DNA of 64,000 bases, taken from contig CP137672.1 in the NCBI GenBank assembly GCA_037976565.1, forward strand, positions 29,290,877 to 29,354,876, given 5' to 3'. The notes beneath the pieces were generated by a model. The model made no database searches and was not told the origin of the DNA. It was given only the letters and a program-made list of their open reading frames with translations. Position 1 is the stretch's first letter, and every line of letters starts with the position of its first letter. Origin of the DNA: Mesocentrotus franciscanus. Taxonomy: Eukaryota > Echinodermata > Echinoidea > Camarodonta > Strongylocentrotidae. A program made the position numbers and the translations under genes. Positions 36,302 to 46,409 of this stretch are shown piece by piece.

Positions 36302-39300
36302 ATGGGCGAGGAGGAAAATGTCGACGATTTGGCCTATACACAGGTAAGTACAAAGTTTAAACAGATAATCTCATATCTATAATGGGTGGTATTCCGATAG
36401 CGCGTACTAAGTTAAGCCTGGCTTAACTAGTTCACACTTTTATGGAGTGCCTGTTGCCAACTCATTTACCCAGTACAGATTATTTTAATCCTGCAATGAA
36501 AAGTGTCCAAAATATTAATTTTGCAATGAAATGGGAAGAAAAAGATAATATGAGTATGAACCGATTTTTAATAAAGTCTTTGGTAGATTATCTTTGTCAT
36601 GAATATTAAAGGAGGAAGATGAATCCTAGCATTCCATAGAAGTGTGAACTAAAATTCTCGTTTAGTTTGGACTTAGTCCCGGCTTAACTTATGAGAATAC
36701 CACCCAATGTCTCTAATGTCAATGACTCGCTTATTTCTCAAAAATATAGGCCTATAGCCATAGGCAGTACAGTAGGCTAGATCTCTAGTCTAGACTAGTC
36801 TACTGTCTAGACTCTAACTAAGGTCTAAGCCTAGGTAAGGCCACGGGCCAGGCTTAACTAAGCCTTAAGGCAGTATTACTAGGACAAGGCTAACTCCGGG
36901 AAGCTCCAACACCGGCGCCGGTGTTGGAGCTTCCCGGAGTTAGGACAAGGCTAGAGTCTAAGGCTAAGCGGTAACGGGTAAGCCCTAACTTCGGCCTAAC
37001 CCTAAGGCCTAACTTGGCCTAGTCTAGTAAGATTAGTAAGACGTACTGAAGAGTAATTAAATTAAGACTCGATCATGCAGGCCGGGCCCATTTCTCGAAA
37101 CCTAATAGATCTAGTCTACTCATACGGTACTCATAGTCATAAGTCTAACTTCTTGACTAAATCAATGATAAATCAGCGTTGGTACAAGCCGCCAAGCTAC
37201 TTATCCGCTAGACCGCGTCCCGAATTCACAAAGGAGGTTTAAATTTAAGTTTTAAATTTAACCCATGGTTTAAACCCACATTTAATTTACATAACCCATG
37301 GTTTAAAATAAGCGTAAATTGAAGCGTATATCTTGCCTTGTGCGTGTCTAATATTTGACCTCTGACTTGTGTCGCGCTTTATTATTTTGCGCTTATTTTA
37401 AACCATTTTGGGTTATATTTAAATGAGGGTTTAGACCATATGTAGAAAAGTGACTGGGTTAAATTTAAACCTCCTTTGTGAATTCAGGCCTACGTGTTTC
37501 ACGAAGCCCTCTTTGCCAAGATCAAGGACAACATCCTGACTAGTAAAGTAGTGTTATGACGCGAAAAACCCTGTCATAATATATCTCTGTCATAACTCTT
37601 TAGTCGCTGGGCAGCGCCATCACAAATTCACATGTCATTTATTGAATATTGGGTATAGACTAGCACAAGTAGCATGCAGTGTCATGGCTGGTAATAAAGC
37701 CAGGACAAGAAATCTGATCACGCTATGATCTTTTTACACATTCACTTAAGCGTAGACTAGTCTATTACAAAGTTTTGATATGGCCATGGGGTCATGAATT
37801 TGGTTCAAGTGATTTTACAATATTCAATGATCGTTGTCGCGGTTGAAATCGAGTCTAAAGTGATGAAATTGTAAATGATAAACCCTTTACGTTGTATAGC
37901 GCCCTCTCAAGACTGATATTACTTTAGCTGTAAAACAATGTTTCTTGACTAAAATCGACCTATTTGCTATTCCCGTTTGGAAATTATACATGTATGAAGG
38001 GGTGACCAAAGTTCGCGAATATTTTTCTTTTCTTGCACATTAAAAAATATCCAGATCAACATATATCATGTTCCATACGTCATAAGAATCGTAATTTATC
38101 ATATAATCAGATTATATAACATTCCAAGGCTGTATTGACTTCAAACCAATGATAAGACGAGAAAATCGGAAGGCTTACCACTACCGACGTCTGTCAAAAA
38201 GTGTGACCAAAGTTCGCGCATGATATTTACTGCCCTCTTGTGGTGGGCTTTATATATGTAAACATTTCAAAAAATGACATAGTTCCAATCAGAAGCCGAA
38301 CTTTATATTGAAACTTTGAAATAGATAATAATTTCTCTCTATCATTGAAATTTTGCCCGAAAAAATACCCTTGTTAAATTTTGCAAATAAAAGACAATAT
38401 TTGTCATTGTTCACGTATTAATTACAATATAGTACCTATCTGCATGTCATTTGTTTGTTTGAAATGTATTTCATGTGTCTCCTTTTTATATGTCAGCCAT
38501 ACATGAGTTCTCGCTCTTTTCTCTCTTTGTCTCTCCACTTTCCCTTCTAAATTTATATTCTTACGAACCCCGTAGAATCGTAGATTCATTAAAATTCACA
38601 AACACAGATACCTACGGCGCGGAAGCAAGCGCGCAGGTTCCCTTTTTTGCGTAAGAAAATGAAATTTTATCATTAGTTTTCGGAGTAAATCCCTCTAATA
38701 AACTGATTTTCATATAAAAAACACCATTTGTTATGATAAAAAGCGTGAAAAAGCTAGCTTGTTCATATTTTTATGTCGCATTTTGACCTTTGGAGTTGTC
38801 GACGGTGCTCAAAGACTTCGTTGTCTCAGTCCCACACAGGCATCGCGTATCGTTCTCCTGTTTAAGCGCATTTAGTGTTAGTACGCGAACTTTGGTCACG
38901 CGCGAACTTTGGTCACACCACCATATATCGGAACTGCATATTCTCAGATTTTCATGGTCGCAGCTACTAATACTATGGAATGGCCTTAGGCGCTATATGA
39001 AATATTTGAAATTTACCGGGAGCACCGGTAAATTTTGATTATTCAATTTACTCAAAAGCAGAAATGTTTTAGGGGCTAAATTTGTATACATCCACGAGGG
39101 CACCCAAATATATCAAAAATTTAAAGAATAACTATATCCATCCAATTTCAAAATTTCCCAGAACTTTGCATTACCTTTAAAGGTATTAAAAAATGCAAAG
39201 TTTTGGGAAATTTTGAAAATTGGATGGATATGTAATATAGGGGGTCTAGTAATTCTTTAAAATTTTGATATATTTGGATGCCCCTGTGGATGAATATAAG

Positions 39301-42300
39301 CACTAGAAAATTTAGCCCCTAAAAAGGCTAAAACACTTCTGCTTTCGAGAACTTGAAAAATAAAATTTACTGGTGCTCCCGGTAAATTTCAAGTAGCGCC
39401 TATGAAACAGTTTAGGAAGATCAGAGACATCTCCGTAGTTGGCGGATAGAGTTATGACTGTCTTGTCATTGGTCTCGAGAAACGGGCCCCAGGCATCTTT
39501 TCTAGTCCTTTTCCTCGATCCCTCTATTTTCTGTCTTTTTCTTTTTGTTTTCTCTAGTCAATGGGGAGGGGTTCATGTGCATCTCAAATAGTCCATCACT
39601 TATTTGTAGGCTTAAATGTACTTCTTATTGGCTCCAGGCCAGAGTACAGGTTTGATTTTAAAGAGAGTTTCACCAACGAGCTAAAACAGATATTCTTGGA
39701 TTTTTTTTTTATGCCTCAATTTTACTTTTATTTTCATTGTTTCTAACTCTAATGCTGCAGTGCATTTGATTACATGTATATATCGGTATATATATTACTA
39801 TATTAGATAGCTTAGACAGATACCGAGATGTGATTGGTCCAGAGCTCGTCACGTGATATTAATTGCGAGGATCCTAATTGTTATATTTTCCTGGCCGGTT
39901 ACTTTTCGCTGTTATATGAACCAGCTGGTGAAATGAATATATATTTAATCAATGCATGTCGCCCTCTTGAGGACTGTATGTCACCAATTACACACATTAT
40001 ATCAATATCCGAGGTCAATTTTTTTTAATCATTTTTTTTTTTCTCAAGTTTTTTTTCTCCATTGAAATTAGTTTTTCAAAAAAAAATTTTCCCCCAAAAA
40101 ATGCTTAAAAAAAAATTCTCGAATTATCTCAAAATATTTTTTTTTTTTTTTCCACACTTTTTTTTCTCAAATTTTGTTTGTCCTCGAAAAAAATGGAAAC
40201 AAATTTCGGGCAAAAAAAATGGACCACCCCCCCCCCTAAATTTTCAAACCAAGGCTATCTAATATAACAGATATTGACTAGCAGGGGGTATATACCGGTA
40301 ACATTCTTCGGACCTGAAGGGAGTTATATTTTCCCTCGTGACCATATTTTCCCTCAGCGCTGCGCGCTTATAATCACTTGGGAAATATAATCACTTGGGA
40401 AAATATAACTCCCTTCAGCGGTCTGAAGAATGTTATATTACAACCCCTGCCAGTCAATATCTGTATAATATTTTACTTTTTAACTCTAGCATTCCAAGAC
40501 ATTTGTGTATTTTTCTCAGATTTTCTATACTCTCTCTTTTACTTGTAAACTCTTGGCATCCTAAGACTGCAGTGACTTTGTGATGATCACTTTCCCTTCT
40601 GTCTCACTTTTGCTTTCTTTTCTTAGCGTCTCAAGGCTGCAGTGCATTTCACCACAGGTCAGATCTGTGAGGAGCTTGGGGTTGAATTGACGTAACATTC
40701 TCAAGGCAATTCATTTCGGCTCTTGCAGAGACAACCTTCAAACAAATGGGTAATTACCATACTCTCTGTAGGCCTAATGCTATCCACAACAATTGCAATG
40801 ACCATGCAGGGCATAGTTTTCACGAAACTGTCAGTGTCACGAGTACAACTTCACCGACACCCCATTGAAACGTGTATTAAGCTTAATACTTATGTTCCAA
40901 TGGGATTTCAGCAAACTTGTACTGTGAGTTGTGATGGCTTTGTGAAACACTGCCCAGAATTACATCTTTACTAGTATCATATTTGAGTGGCCCCACGACA
41001 ACTATAAATTGTCAGGGGAGCATCGCATAGGTCTAAGTTTGCAGATGCCCATGAACTTTGACTTGTAAGTATATCAGTTTCATGAGACACAGCCTAGAAC
41101 TGACATCAAATTTGAACAATAAGAAACACTGGAACCTTGTATTGACAACTCCTTAGCAACCAATGAATGATATTACCATATCATATTGAAATTTGAAAAC
41201 GTGTCATATCAGGGCTAAAGACAATTATAGATACACAGAATTGAGGCCAGCATAATGACCTCTTAAGAGTGAGTATCTGTATGTGATATAAAGTGAACTT
41301 TATAACGTGGTTCCACTGTCTGAAATAATGGTCTACAAAATCATTTCTTTAAGGCATACTTACTTTTTTTGTCAGTAGAGCCCCCAAAACAACAAAGTCT
41401 TCACCACATCATTTGCAGGAGACCAACTTAAACACACATAGCTGCATCGCTATCCTGGCTGTGTATTAAAACCCGTTTTATTGATCTCAACATTTCAAAC
41501 ACCACTGTACACAATTAAACTGATTTCACTCAAAATCGGTACTTTAGTGACAATTGATGACACCTAAATAGCAGTAAAATACAATTTTTCAACTCACCAA
41601 TGTTAAAAAGAATAATTTAAAAATAAAAATCGTAAGTCCACTGTCAAACTTGCTTACAGTTTTATCGGCATGATTGTGTGCATTTGTGTGTTGTAAGTCT
41701 ATTGACTATTCACGTGTGAAATTGCTGCCTATTAGCACATAGTTCAGCGCTAGAGGTCCATACGCAGTATTGACTCTCTATGCTTTGCTGGAGTGAACTT
41801 AAAGGTATTACAAAGTTTTGGTATGGGGTCATGAATTTGGTTCAAATGAACGGAAGCATATGCGATTTTACAATATTCAATGATCGTTGTCACGGTTGAA
41901 ATCGAGTCTAAAGTGATGAAATTGTAAATAATAAACTCTTTATGTTGTTTAGCGCCCTATCAAGACTGATATTACTTTAGCTTTAAAACAATGTGTCTTG
42001 ACTACAATCGACCGATTTGCTATTCCTGTTTGGAAGTTATATATCAGAACTGCATATCCTGAGATTTTCATGGTCGCAGCTACCATGGAATGGCCTTAGG
42101 CGCTATTTGAAATATTTGAAATATTTGAAATTTACCAGGAGCACTGGTTAATTTTGATTATTCAATTTGCTCGAAAGCAGAAGTGTTTTAGGGGCTACAT
42201 TTTTTAGTGCTTATAATACATCCACAGGGGCATCCAAATGTATCAAAAATTTAAAGAATTACTATCCATCCAATTTCAAAATTTCCCAAAACTCTGCATT

Positions 42301-45300
42301 ACCTTTAATGAATTTATTCATGTAACTATAGGTACAAGTATGTGTAGAACTTCAGTAGAAGACTGGTATTGGTATGGTATACTCAATCCGTCTCTCCTCA
42401 TAATGTGATTTTAATGTTACTGTTGCACTCGGGATCGGACTGCATGTACATTGATTGAACATATATTCCTAATTAATCTTCCGTCCTCCATTGTGGTTTC
42501 TGCCCTCCTCTCTGTATTTCGTCCTCTCTCTCTTTCTCCCTCTCTCTGTCTGTCTCTGTCCATATCTATTTCTTACCCCCACATCACCCTCAAGGTTGAG
42601 TCTGGGAATATAATTTCCTCAAGTTTTTGTCTCGCCTGCGTAGCAAAAAGCGAGACATAGGCGCCGCTTTTCCGGTGGCGGCAGCGGCGGCGGCGACAGT
42701 GGCGGCGACAGCGTCAACATCAAAAACTTAACCAAGGTTAAGTTTTTGAATTTTTAATATAATTTTGAAAGTATAAGTTCTTATTCAATGAAACATGGAT
42801 TTAAGGGTTATCAAGTATCTCCAGTCATGTGAGGAGAATTTCAGGTCACAAAGTCAAGGTCAAAGGTCATTTAAGGTCAATAAACTTAGACTATGTTGTG
42901 GCATCATCATCAAAAACTTAACCTGAGGTTAAGTTTTGAATTTTAATATACATGTAATTGTGAAAGTATAAGTTATTATTCAATGAAACTTAAACTAAAG
43001 GGTTATCAAGTATCCCCAATCATGTGAGTAGAATTTCAGGTCACTAAGTCAAGGTCAAAGGTCATTTCCGGTCATCAAACTTAGACAATGTTGTGGCATC
43101 AGGTTAAGATTTTGAATTGTTATCGTAATTTTGAAAGTATACATTCCTTTTCCATGAAACTTGAACATAAGGGTTATCAAGTATCATCAATCATGTGATT
43201 AGTCTTTTAGGTGACAAAGTCAAGGTCAAATGTCATTTCAGGTCTGCAAACTTAGACTATGTTGTGGCATCAACATCAAGATTTTGAATTTTTAGCATTA
43301 TTTCAAAAGTGTTTGTTCAAATTCCATTTAAACTTGTACCCAATGGTTATCAAGTATCACAAATCATATGACACAAATTCCAGATCACAAAGTCAAGTTC
43401 AAAGATCATTTTAGGTCAGTAGACTTGGATTATATTTTTCACAACTTCATAAGAGAATTAATAAATCAATTTTTGTTATTTGTTCATATTTCATGAAAGT
43501 TATCAATCTTGGTACAAACAATAGTAAATAATTCTTCTGATGATTCTTAGTCAATATTCACTTCAAAATGCTGATTATATTCAGAGGATTTCATTTTCTG
43601 GGGGCCTGCTAATGGGCCATCCTGCCTATACATGTAAATAATGCCCCTACCTCAATTTTTCATCATATCGAATTGCGTAATGCAGGCGAGACCGCCGAGA
43701 GCGTTTCCCTTGTTAATTTATTACAGAATATCAATTACATTGTTTTTTTGTTTTTTTTATAAATGCCTGAAACTAACTTTAAAGGTTTAAGATGGGTTAT
43801 ATTCAGTTAATCTGAAAACAGAAAATAAACTTCAAAGACTTCTTCTTTCTTTCTTTCTTTCTTTCTTTTTCATTACAGAAAACTTTGCTGGTGATCTAGA
43901 AGCATTTTCACAGTAAGTAATGTGTGCATGTTGTTTAACTGATATTCTGATTGACAGGGCTTTTGAATTTCTGAAAGGAAGACCAATGTTTTTATTTTTT
44001 GCAATCTAACAAATTATTAATCCACAATGACTACATTTACAAGCTCCATAAATCCACAAGCTTTTGTGAATGCAGCTTTTTGCTCTTTGCAGGAATTCAG
44101 TGTTGTGGGGATTTTAGCAGCATGAAACTGTAGCACTCTTGATCTACAGTGTGAGTCAATAAAAAAGGAAAGGCAGAAATTGCTGTAATGCAGGAGAATA
44201 TTCTGATAGTTGATAACGTCTTCTTTAATTTCATAGGTTGCTCATCAAAATGCAATCACAGTTGCCTGAGCACTGACTTTTGGCCAAAAAAAAAACATGT
44301 CAAAATCACCTTTGCTCAAGTTTGGGATAAATAGAATTGCTTTCATCATTTGTGAGTGCATTCATTTAGAATGGAAATTATTCAACCAAACCTTCTGTTG
44401 ACCATCAATTTTATTCAAAACTTGGGCAGAGGCAAATTTGACATTGCTACTGTTCAGCTCGTCTGTCCTTTTCATTTCCCTGTCTTTTTCCATTCCCTTG
44501 ATGATTTTTTTGTGCAATGTTATTCCTACTTTGTATATTACTGTATTTTATCTAACCAATTTTCAATGTATTATATTTCAATTTAATTTTTAATCTTTTG
44601 TAAATTCAATTTGTTTCAGCCTTTGGCTGATATTTTAAAAGTATATGTTGTTTAATCAATAAACCAGTTCAATTGCAATCAAATACAATTACAATTTAAA
44701 GTATTATTTATTTTATTGAAAATTAGGAGCTACAGTGTGAGTACCGGGGTATCTTTGACTAAATCTTTATGTACTAATCAAAACCAAATTTAGGGTAGAA
44801 TCTTGGTTTCTAGTTTTGTGACTCACACTGTGCAGTTGCTTTTCCTCTTGACATGCCCTCCAATGACATCTCCCTACTGTTATGGCTATTTTCTGCAGGC
44901 ATGCCAAACGGTCAACCATCAATCCCGAAGATGTCAAGCTTCTGACGAGGAGAAGTAGAGACCTTGTAAGTACATCTTGTACATGTTATGTACATGTTAT
45001 GTATTACGCAGTGTAGATAAAGTAATTAAGAGAAAAAATTCTACTTCATTTTGTTTATTTTATATTTTTCATAACATCTTGTTTTGACACTGCATAATTT
45101 GAGATGCATTATTTGGATGCATTATCACTATTTACTTTGGGTATATCATTAAATCCTGGTTAAGGATTAAAGCTTTGATAGTATAAGGATTAAAGGATTA
45201 AAGCCTTGATAGTACATGTATACCGGTAATGAGATGTCAGCCCACCTGTCATTGCAAATATTTATTACACTGTACTTGTTCATACAGAATGCTCACATCA

Positions 45301-45643
45301 GTACCTTTAGTGCAAGGCACTTGTTTTGACACTGCATAATTTGAGATGCATTATTTGGATGCATTATCACTATTTACTTTGGGTATATCATTAAATCCTG
45401 GTTAAGGATTAAAGCTTTGATAGTATGAGGATTAAAGGATTAAAGCCTTGTTAGTATAATGAGATATCAGGCCACCTGTCATTGCAAATATTTATTACAG
45501 TGTACTTGTTCTTACAGAATGCTCACATCAGTACCCTTTGTGCAAGGCAAATAGCAGAAAATGATGCCATGAAAGAGAAGAAGAAAGGAAAGAGAGTACG
45601 AAAAGCAAAACCACTGATTGAAACATCAGAAGATGCAGAATGA
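36302..45643 (+). CDS. CENPS: Centromere protein S / MHF1 (5 coding exons; one single-base frame break)
   Basis: Histone-fold protein that pairs with CENP-X/MHF2 in the kinetochore CCAN and in the FANCM DNA-repair complex. Exons: 36302-36343 (MGEEENVDDLAYTQ), 40627-40749, 43879-43912, 44899-44965, 45518-45643. Recognisable blocks: RLKAAVHFTTGQICEELGVE, then TFSRQFISALAETTFKQ in another frame, then ENFAGDLEAFSQHAKRS and TINPEDVKLLTRRSRDL, ending in a basic tail (KEKKKGKRVRKAKP). These align along the whole histone fold of the vertebrate protein. One base is missing near 40690: as written, exon 2 hits TAA at 40693-40695. The exons total 392 nt; one extra base gives 393, or 130 residues, near the 138 of human. 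Intron 1 (4.3 kb) and intron 2 (3.1 kb) are filled with mobile elements. Confidence 0.93.
36384..36705. mobile_element. MITE with GGGTGGTATTC ends
   Basis: GGGTGGTATTC (36384-36394) and GAATACCACCC (36695-36705) are perfect 11-bp inverted ends. Inner matched pairs are TAAGTTAAGCC/GGCTTAACTTA and GTTCACACTTTTATGGA/TCCATAGAAGTGTGAAC. AAT flanks both sides. It begins 40 bases after the CENPS exon 1 donor. Confidence 0.8.
36891..36942. repeat. Perfect 52-bp palindrome without spacer
   Basis: The 26-base left arm (36891-36916, TAACTCCGGGAAGCTCCAAC then ACCGGC) is exactly reverse-complemented by 36917-36942. A 13-bp direct repeat TAGGACAAGGCTA lies at 36880-36892 and 36941-36953, overlapping the palindrome by two bases at each end. 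GC-rich in AT-rich surroundings; CENPS intron 1. Confidence 0.97.
37222..37485. mobile_element. 264-bp MITE with GAATTCACAAAGGAGG ends
   Basis: The left end GAATTCACAAAGGAGGTTTA, continuing AATTTAA, is matched in reverse by the right end for about 27 bases. Further inside, ACCCATGGTTTAAA and AAATAAGCG pair with TTTAAACCATTTTGGGT and GCGCTTATTT. A fragment of the same end (CATCCTCTGTGAATTC) occurs near 53910-53930. Confidence 0.8.
37763..39182. mobile_element. TIR element (TTAAAGGTAnT family) split by a later insertion
   Basis: The left part (attacaaagttttgatatgg ... ttggaaattata) and right part (atatatcggaactgcatatt ... attacctttaa) are colinear with the compact copy at 41799-42308, apart from the ~920-bp insertion at 37999-38919. 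The left tip has lost its TTAAAGG. Confidence 0.8.
37999..38919. mobile_element. Nested TIR element, GTGACCAAAGTTCGCG ends with doubled motifs
   Basis: The left tip GGGGTGACCAAAGTTCGCG and right tip CGCGAACTTTGGTCACACC are inverted. The motif is doubled at both ends: GTGTGACCAAAGTTCGCGC recurs near 38199-38218, and GTACGCGAACTTTGGTCACG lies at 38881-38900 beside the right tip. The empty site is visible in the related element at 41799-42308. No transposase frame. Confidence 0.8.
38988..39401. repeat. 414-bp inverted repeat (head-to-head element copies)
   Basis: Sequence from AGGCGCTATATGAAATATTT up to the centre TACCTTTAAAGGTA (39172-39185) is mirrored on the other side to TAGCGCCT, with arms of about 200 bases and scattered mismatches. 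It arises because the element ending at 39182 abuts an inverted partial copy of itself. A transcript would fold into a long hairpin. Confidence 0.85.
40808..40955. mobile_element. Hairpin MITE, copy near CENPS exon 2
   Basis: Arms containing AAACTGTCAGTGTCACGAGTACAA and TTGTACTGTGAGTTGTGATGGCTTTGT-like complements, with CACCCCATTGAAA / TCCAATGGG pairs. Same family as 54566-54716 and 60305-60440. It starts about 60 bases after the CENPS exon 2 donor. Confidence 0.7.
41799..42308. mobile_element. TIR element (TTAAAGGTAnT family), compact copy
   Basis: Left TTAAAGGTATTACAAAGTTT and right, in reverse complement, TTAAAGGTAATGCAGAGTTT are inverted ends over about 22 bases. At 510 bp this is the uninterrupted form of the element at 37763-39182. 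Located in CENPS intron 2. Confidence 0.8.
42625..43714 (+). mobile_element. TIR element, GTCTCGCCTGC family, with internal tandem repeats
   Basis: The left end carries GTCTCGCCTGCGTAGCAAAA followed by AGCGAGAC, which can form a subterminal hairpin (GTCTCGC/GCGAGAC). The right end in reverse complement reads AACAAGGGAAACGCTCTCGG then CGGTCTCGCCTGC. Inside are about four copies of a ~180-bp unit (gggttatcaagtatc; tcatgtgag; gtcaaggtcaaaggtcattt; cttagactatgttgtggcat). No transposase. An opposite-orientation copy lies at 55631-57030. Confidence 0.85.
42857..43408 (+). promoter_or_regulatory. Array of DR1-type nuclear-receptor motifs inside a transposon
   Basis: AGGTCAAAGGTCA is perfect at 42857-42869 and 43052-43064. 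Degenerate forms occur at 43223-43235 (AGGTCAAATGTCA) and 43396-43408 (AGTTCAAAGATCA). This is the DR1 consensus bound by HNF4, RXR and COUP-TF type receptors in animals. Whether it is used in vivo is unknown. Confidence 0.5.
43840..43870. repeat. (CTTT)n polypyrimidine run at the CENPS exon 3 acceptor
   Basis: A CTTTCTTTCTTT microsatellite directly forms the polypyrimidine tract before the acceptor AG at 43877-43878. The 34-nt exon 3 follows at once, so repeat length could influence splicing. Confidence 0.8.
44590..44710. repeat. Possible non-LTR retroelement 3' tail
   Basis: TTTGTTTCAGCCTTTGGCTG followed by ATATTTTAAAAGTATATG and a tail of AATAAACCAGTTCAATTGCA and AATACAATTACAATT resembles L2/CR1-type 3' ends. 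No coding remnant. Confidence 0.35.
45078..45540 (+). repeat. Tandem duplication (~240 bp) covering the 5' end of CENPS exon 5
   Basis: The phrase cttgttttgacactgcataatttgag starts at 45078 and again at 45320. The following 200 bases match, including ctggttaaggattaaagc and atttattacantgtacttgtt, up to the acceptor and the first ~30 bases of exon 5. The second unit has lost a short gtacatgtataccggta segment. Confidence 0.9.
45288..45329 (+). pseudogene. Duplicated start of CENPS exon 5; possible alternative terminal exon
   Basis: After an intact CATACAG acceptor, the sequence reads NAHISTFSARHLF and a stop (TGA 45327-45329), against NAHISTLCARQIAEN in the real exon at 45518. If used, CENPS would lose its basic tail. 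It is either a by-product of the tandem duplication or a rare alternative end. Confidence 0.6.
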
Positions 45644-45932
45644 TTGTACCATCTATCAAGTGACTTGCGATCTAATACACCCATCAAATTGATTCTGTTT
45701 TGGAAGCACCTTCATGTTGGGACATTCGACATCCATAGACAATTCACCTATTTTGAGTACATGATGCAATTGTCTGTGACTGACCAACCAGTGATTTGGT
45801 TGGTCAGAGCTGTAAGTCATCTCTTGATGTTCAATGGGCAATCCAACCTTTGTAATGAATTTTCTTTTCATAAATGTATTTATATGACAGCAGAAACATA
45901 TACCAAAGTGAAACAGAATGGCAAAAGTTTGA

Positions 45933-45938
45933 AATAAA
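45933..45938 (+). terminator. Candidate CENPS polyadenylation signal AATAAA
   Basis: The first canonical AATAAA after the stop codon, 290 bases downstream (in GAAATAAATCGG). No strong GU-rich element was verified. Confidence 0.4.
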
Positions 45939-45999
45939 TCGGCCCAATAATAAGAAAGTGTATGGATGTTTCAACTATGATATCAAGACATCTGTGCGA

Positions 46000-46409
46000 A
46001 TCTCAAATTGGCAATTTGGTCAGTGGATTGTGACATAGTCACAGAAAAAGTCTACCATTTGTCGTGTACAAAAATATGATTAATTTCTGTTTTTCTTCTA
46101 AGCACCTTCTCCTTTGGGGTACTATTCAAAGGATATGGATAACATATTATTACAGATCTTCTAAAATAAAAAGACCCGGCAGAGTCGTACATTTTGAATA
46201 AATGACATTTTAGTAATTTTGTGAGTTGGAACAAATAGGAATGTTGTCCGCCACAGTGGCGCCACTACGCCCTTGTGACATTACTGATTCAGCCAATTTG
46301 AAATTCCCTTTCAAAAATTCATCAAATATTCTTATTGATTGTCCGGTTTCGTTCAAACTTTCTAGTTTCTTTCAGAGCAATTTGCTAATAAGGTTGGATT
46401 TTCCTTTAA
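46000..46409. repeat. Partial TTAAAGG-family TIR element
   Basis: The right end GGTTGGATTTTCCTTTAA matches the inverted end of the 16508-17094 element. Shared interior phrases include ttggtcagtggattgtgac and cattactgattcagccaatttgaa. No matching left tip was found. Confidence 0.6.

Noticed and set aside
38790..39038. Plus-strand 82-residue frame in CENPS intron 1
   Set aside because: It spans the right end of the nested 37999-38919 element and its host repeat, so it is chance coding in mobile DNA.
39740..40580. Sequences ATGCTGCAGTGCATTT and AAGACTGCAGTGACTT like the start of CENPS exon 2 (aaggctgcagtgcatttc)
   Set aside because: Similarity covers only about 15-20 bases each; possible decayed exon copies but not enough to claim.
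42451..42660. Plus-strand 69-residue frame near the GTCTCGCCTGC element
   Set aside because: Composition follows a CTCTCTCT tract and a transposon end; no conserved feature or splice context.
45656..45937. Open frames just after the CENPS stop codon on both strands
   Set aside because: They lie in the presumed 3' UTR, overlap each other and show no family features.
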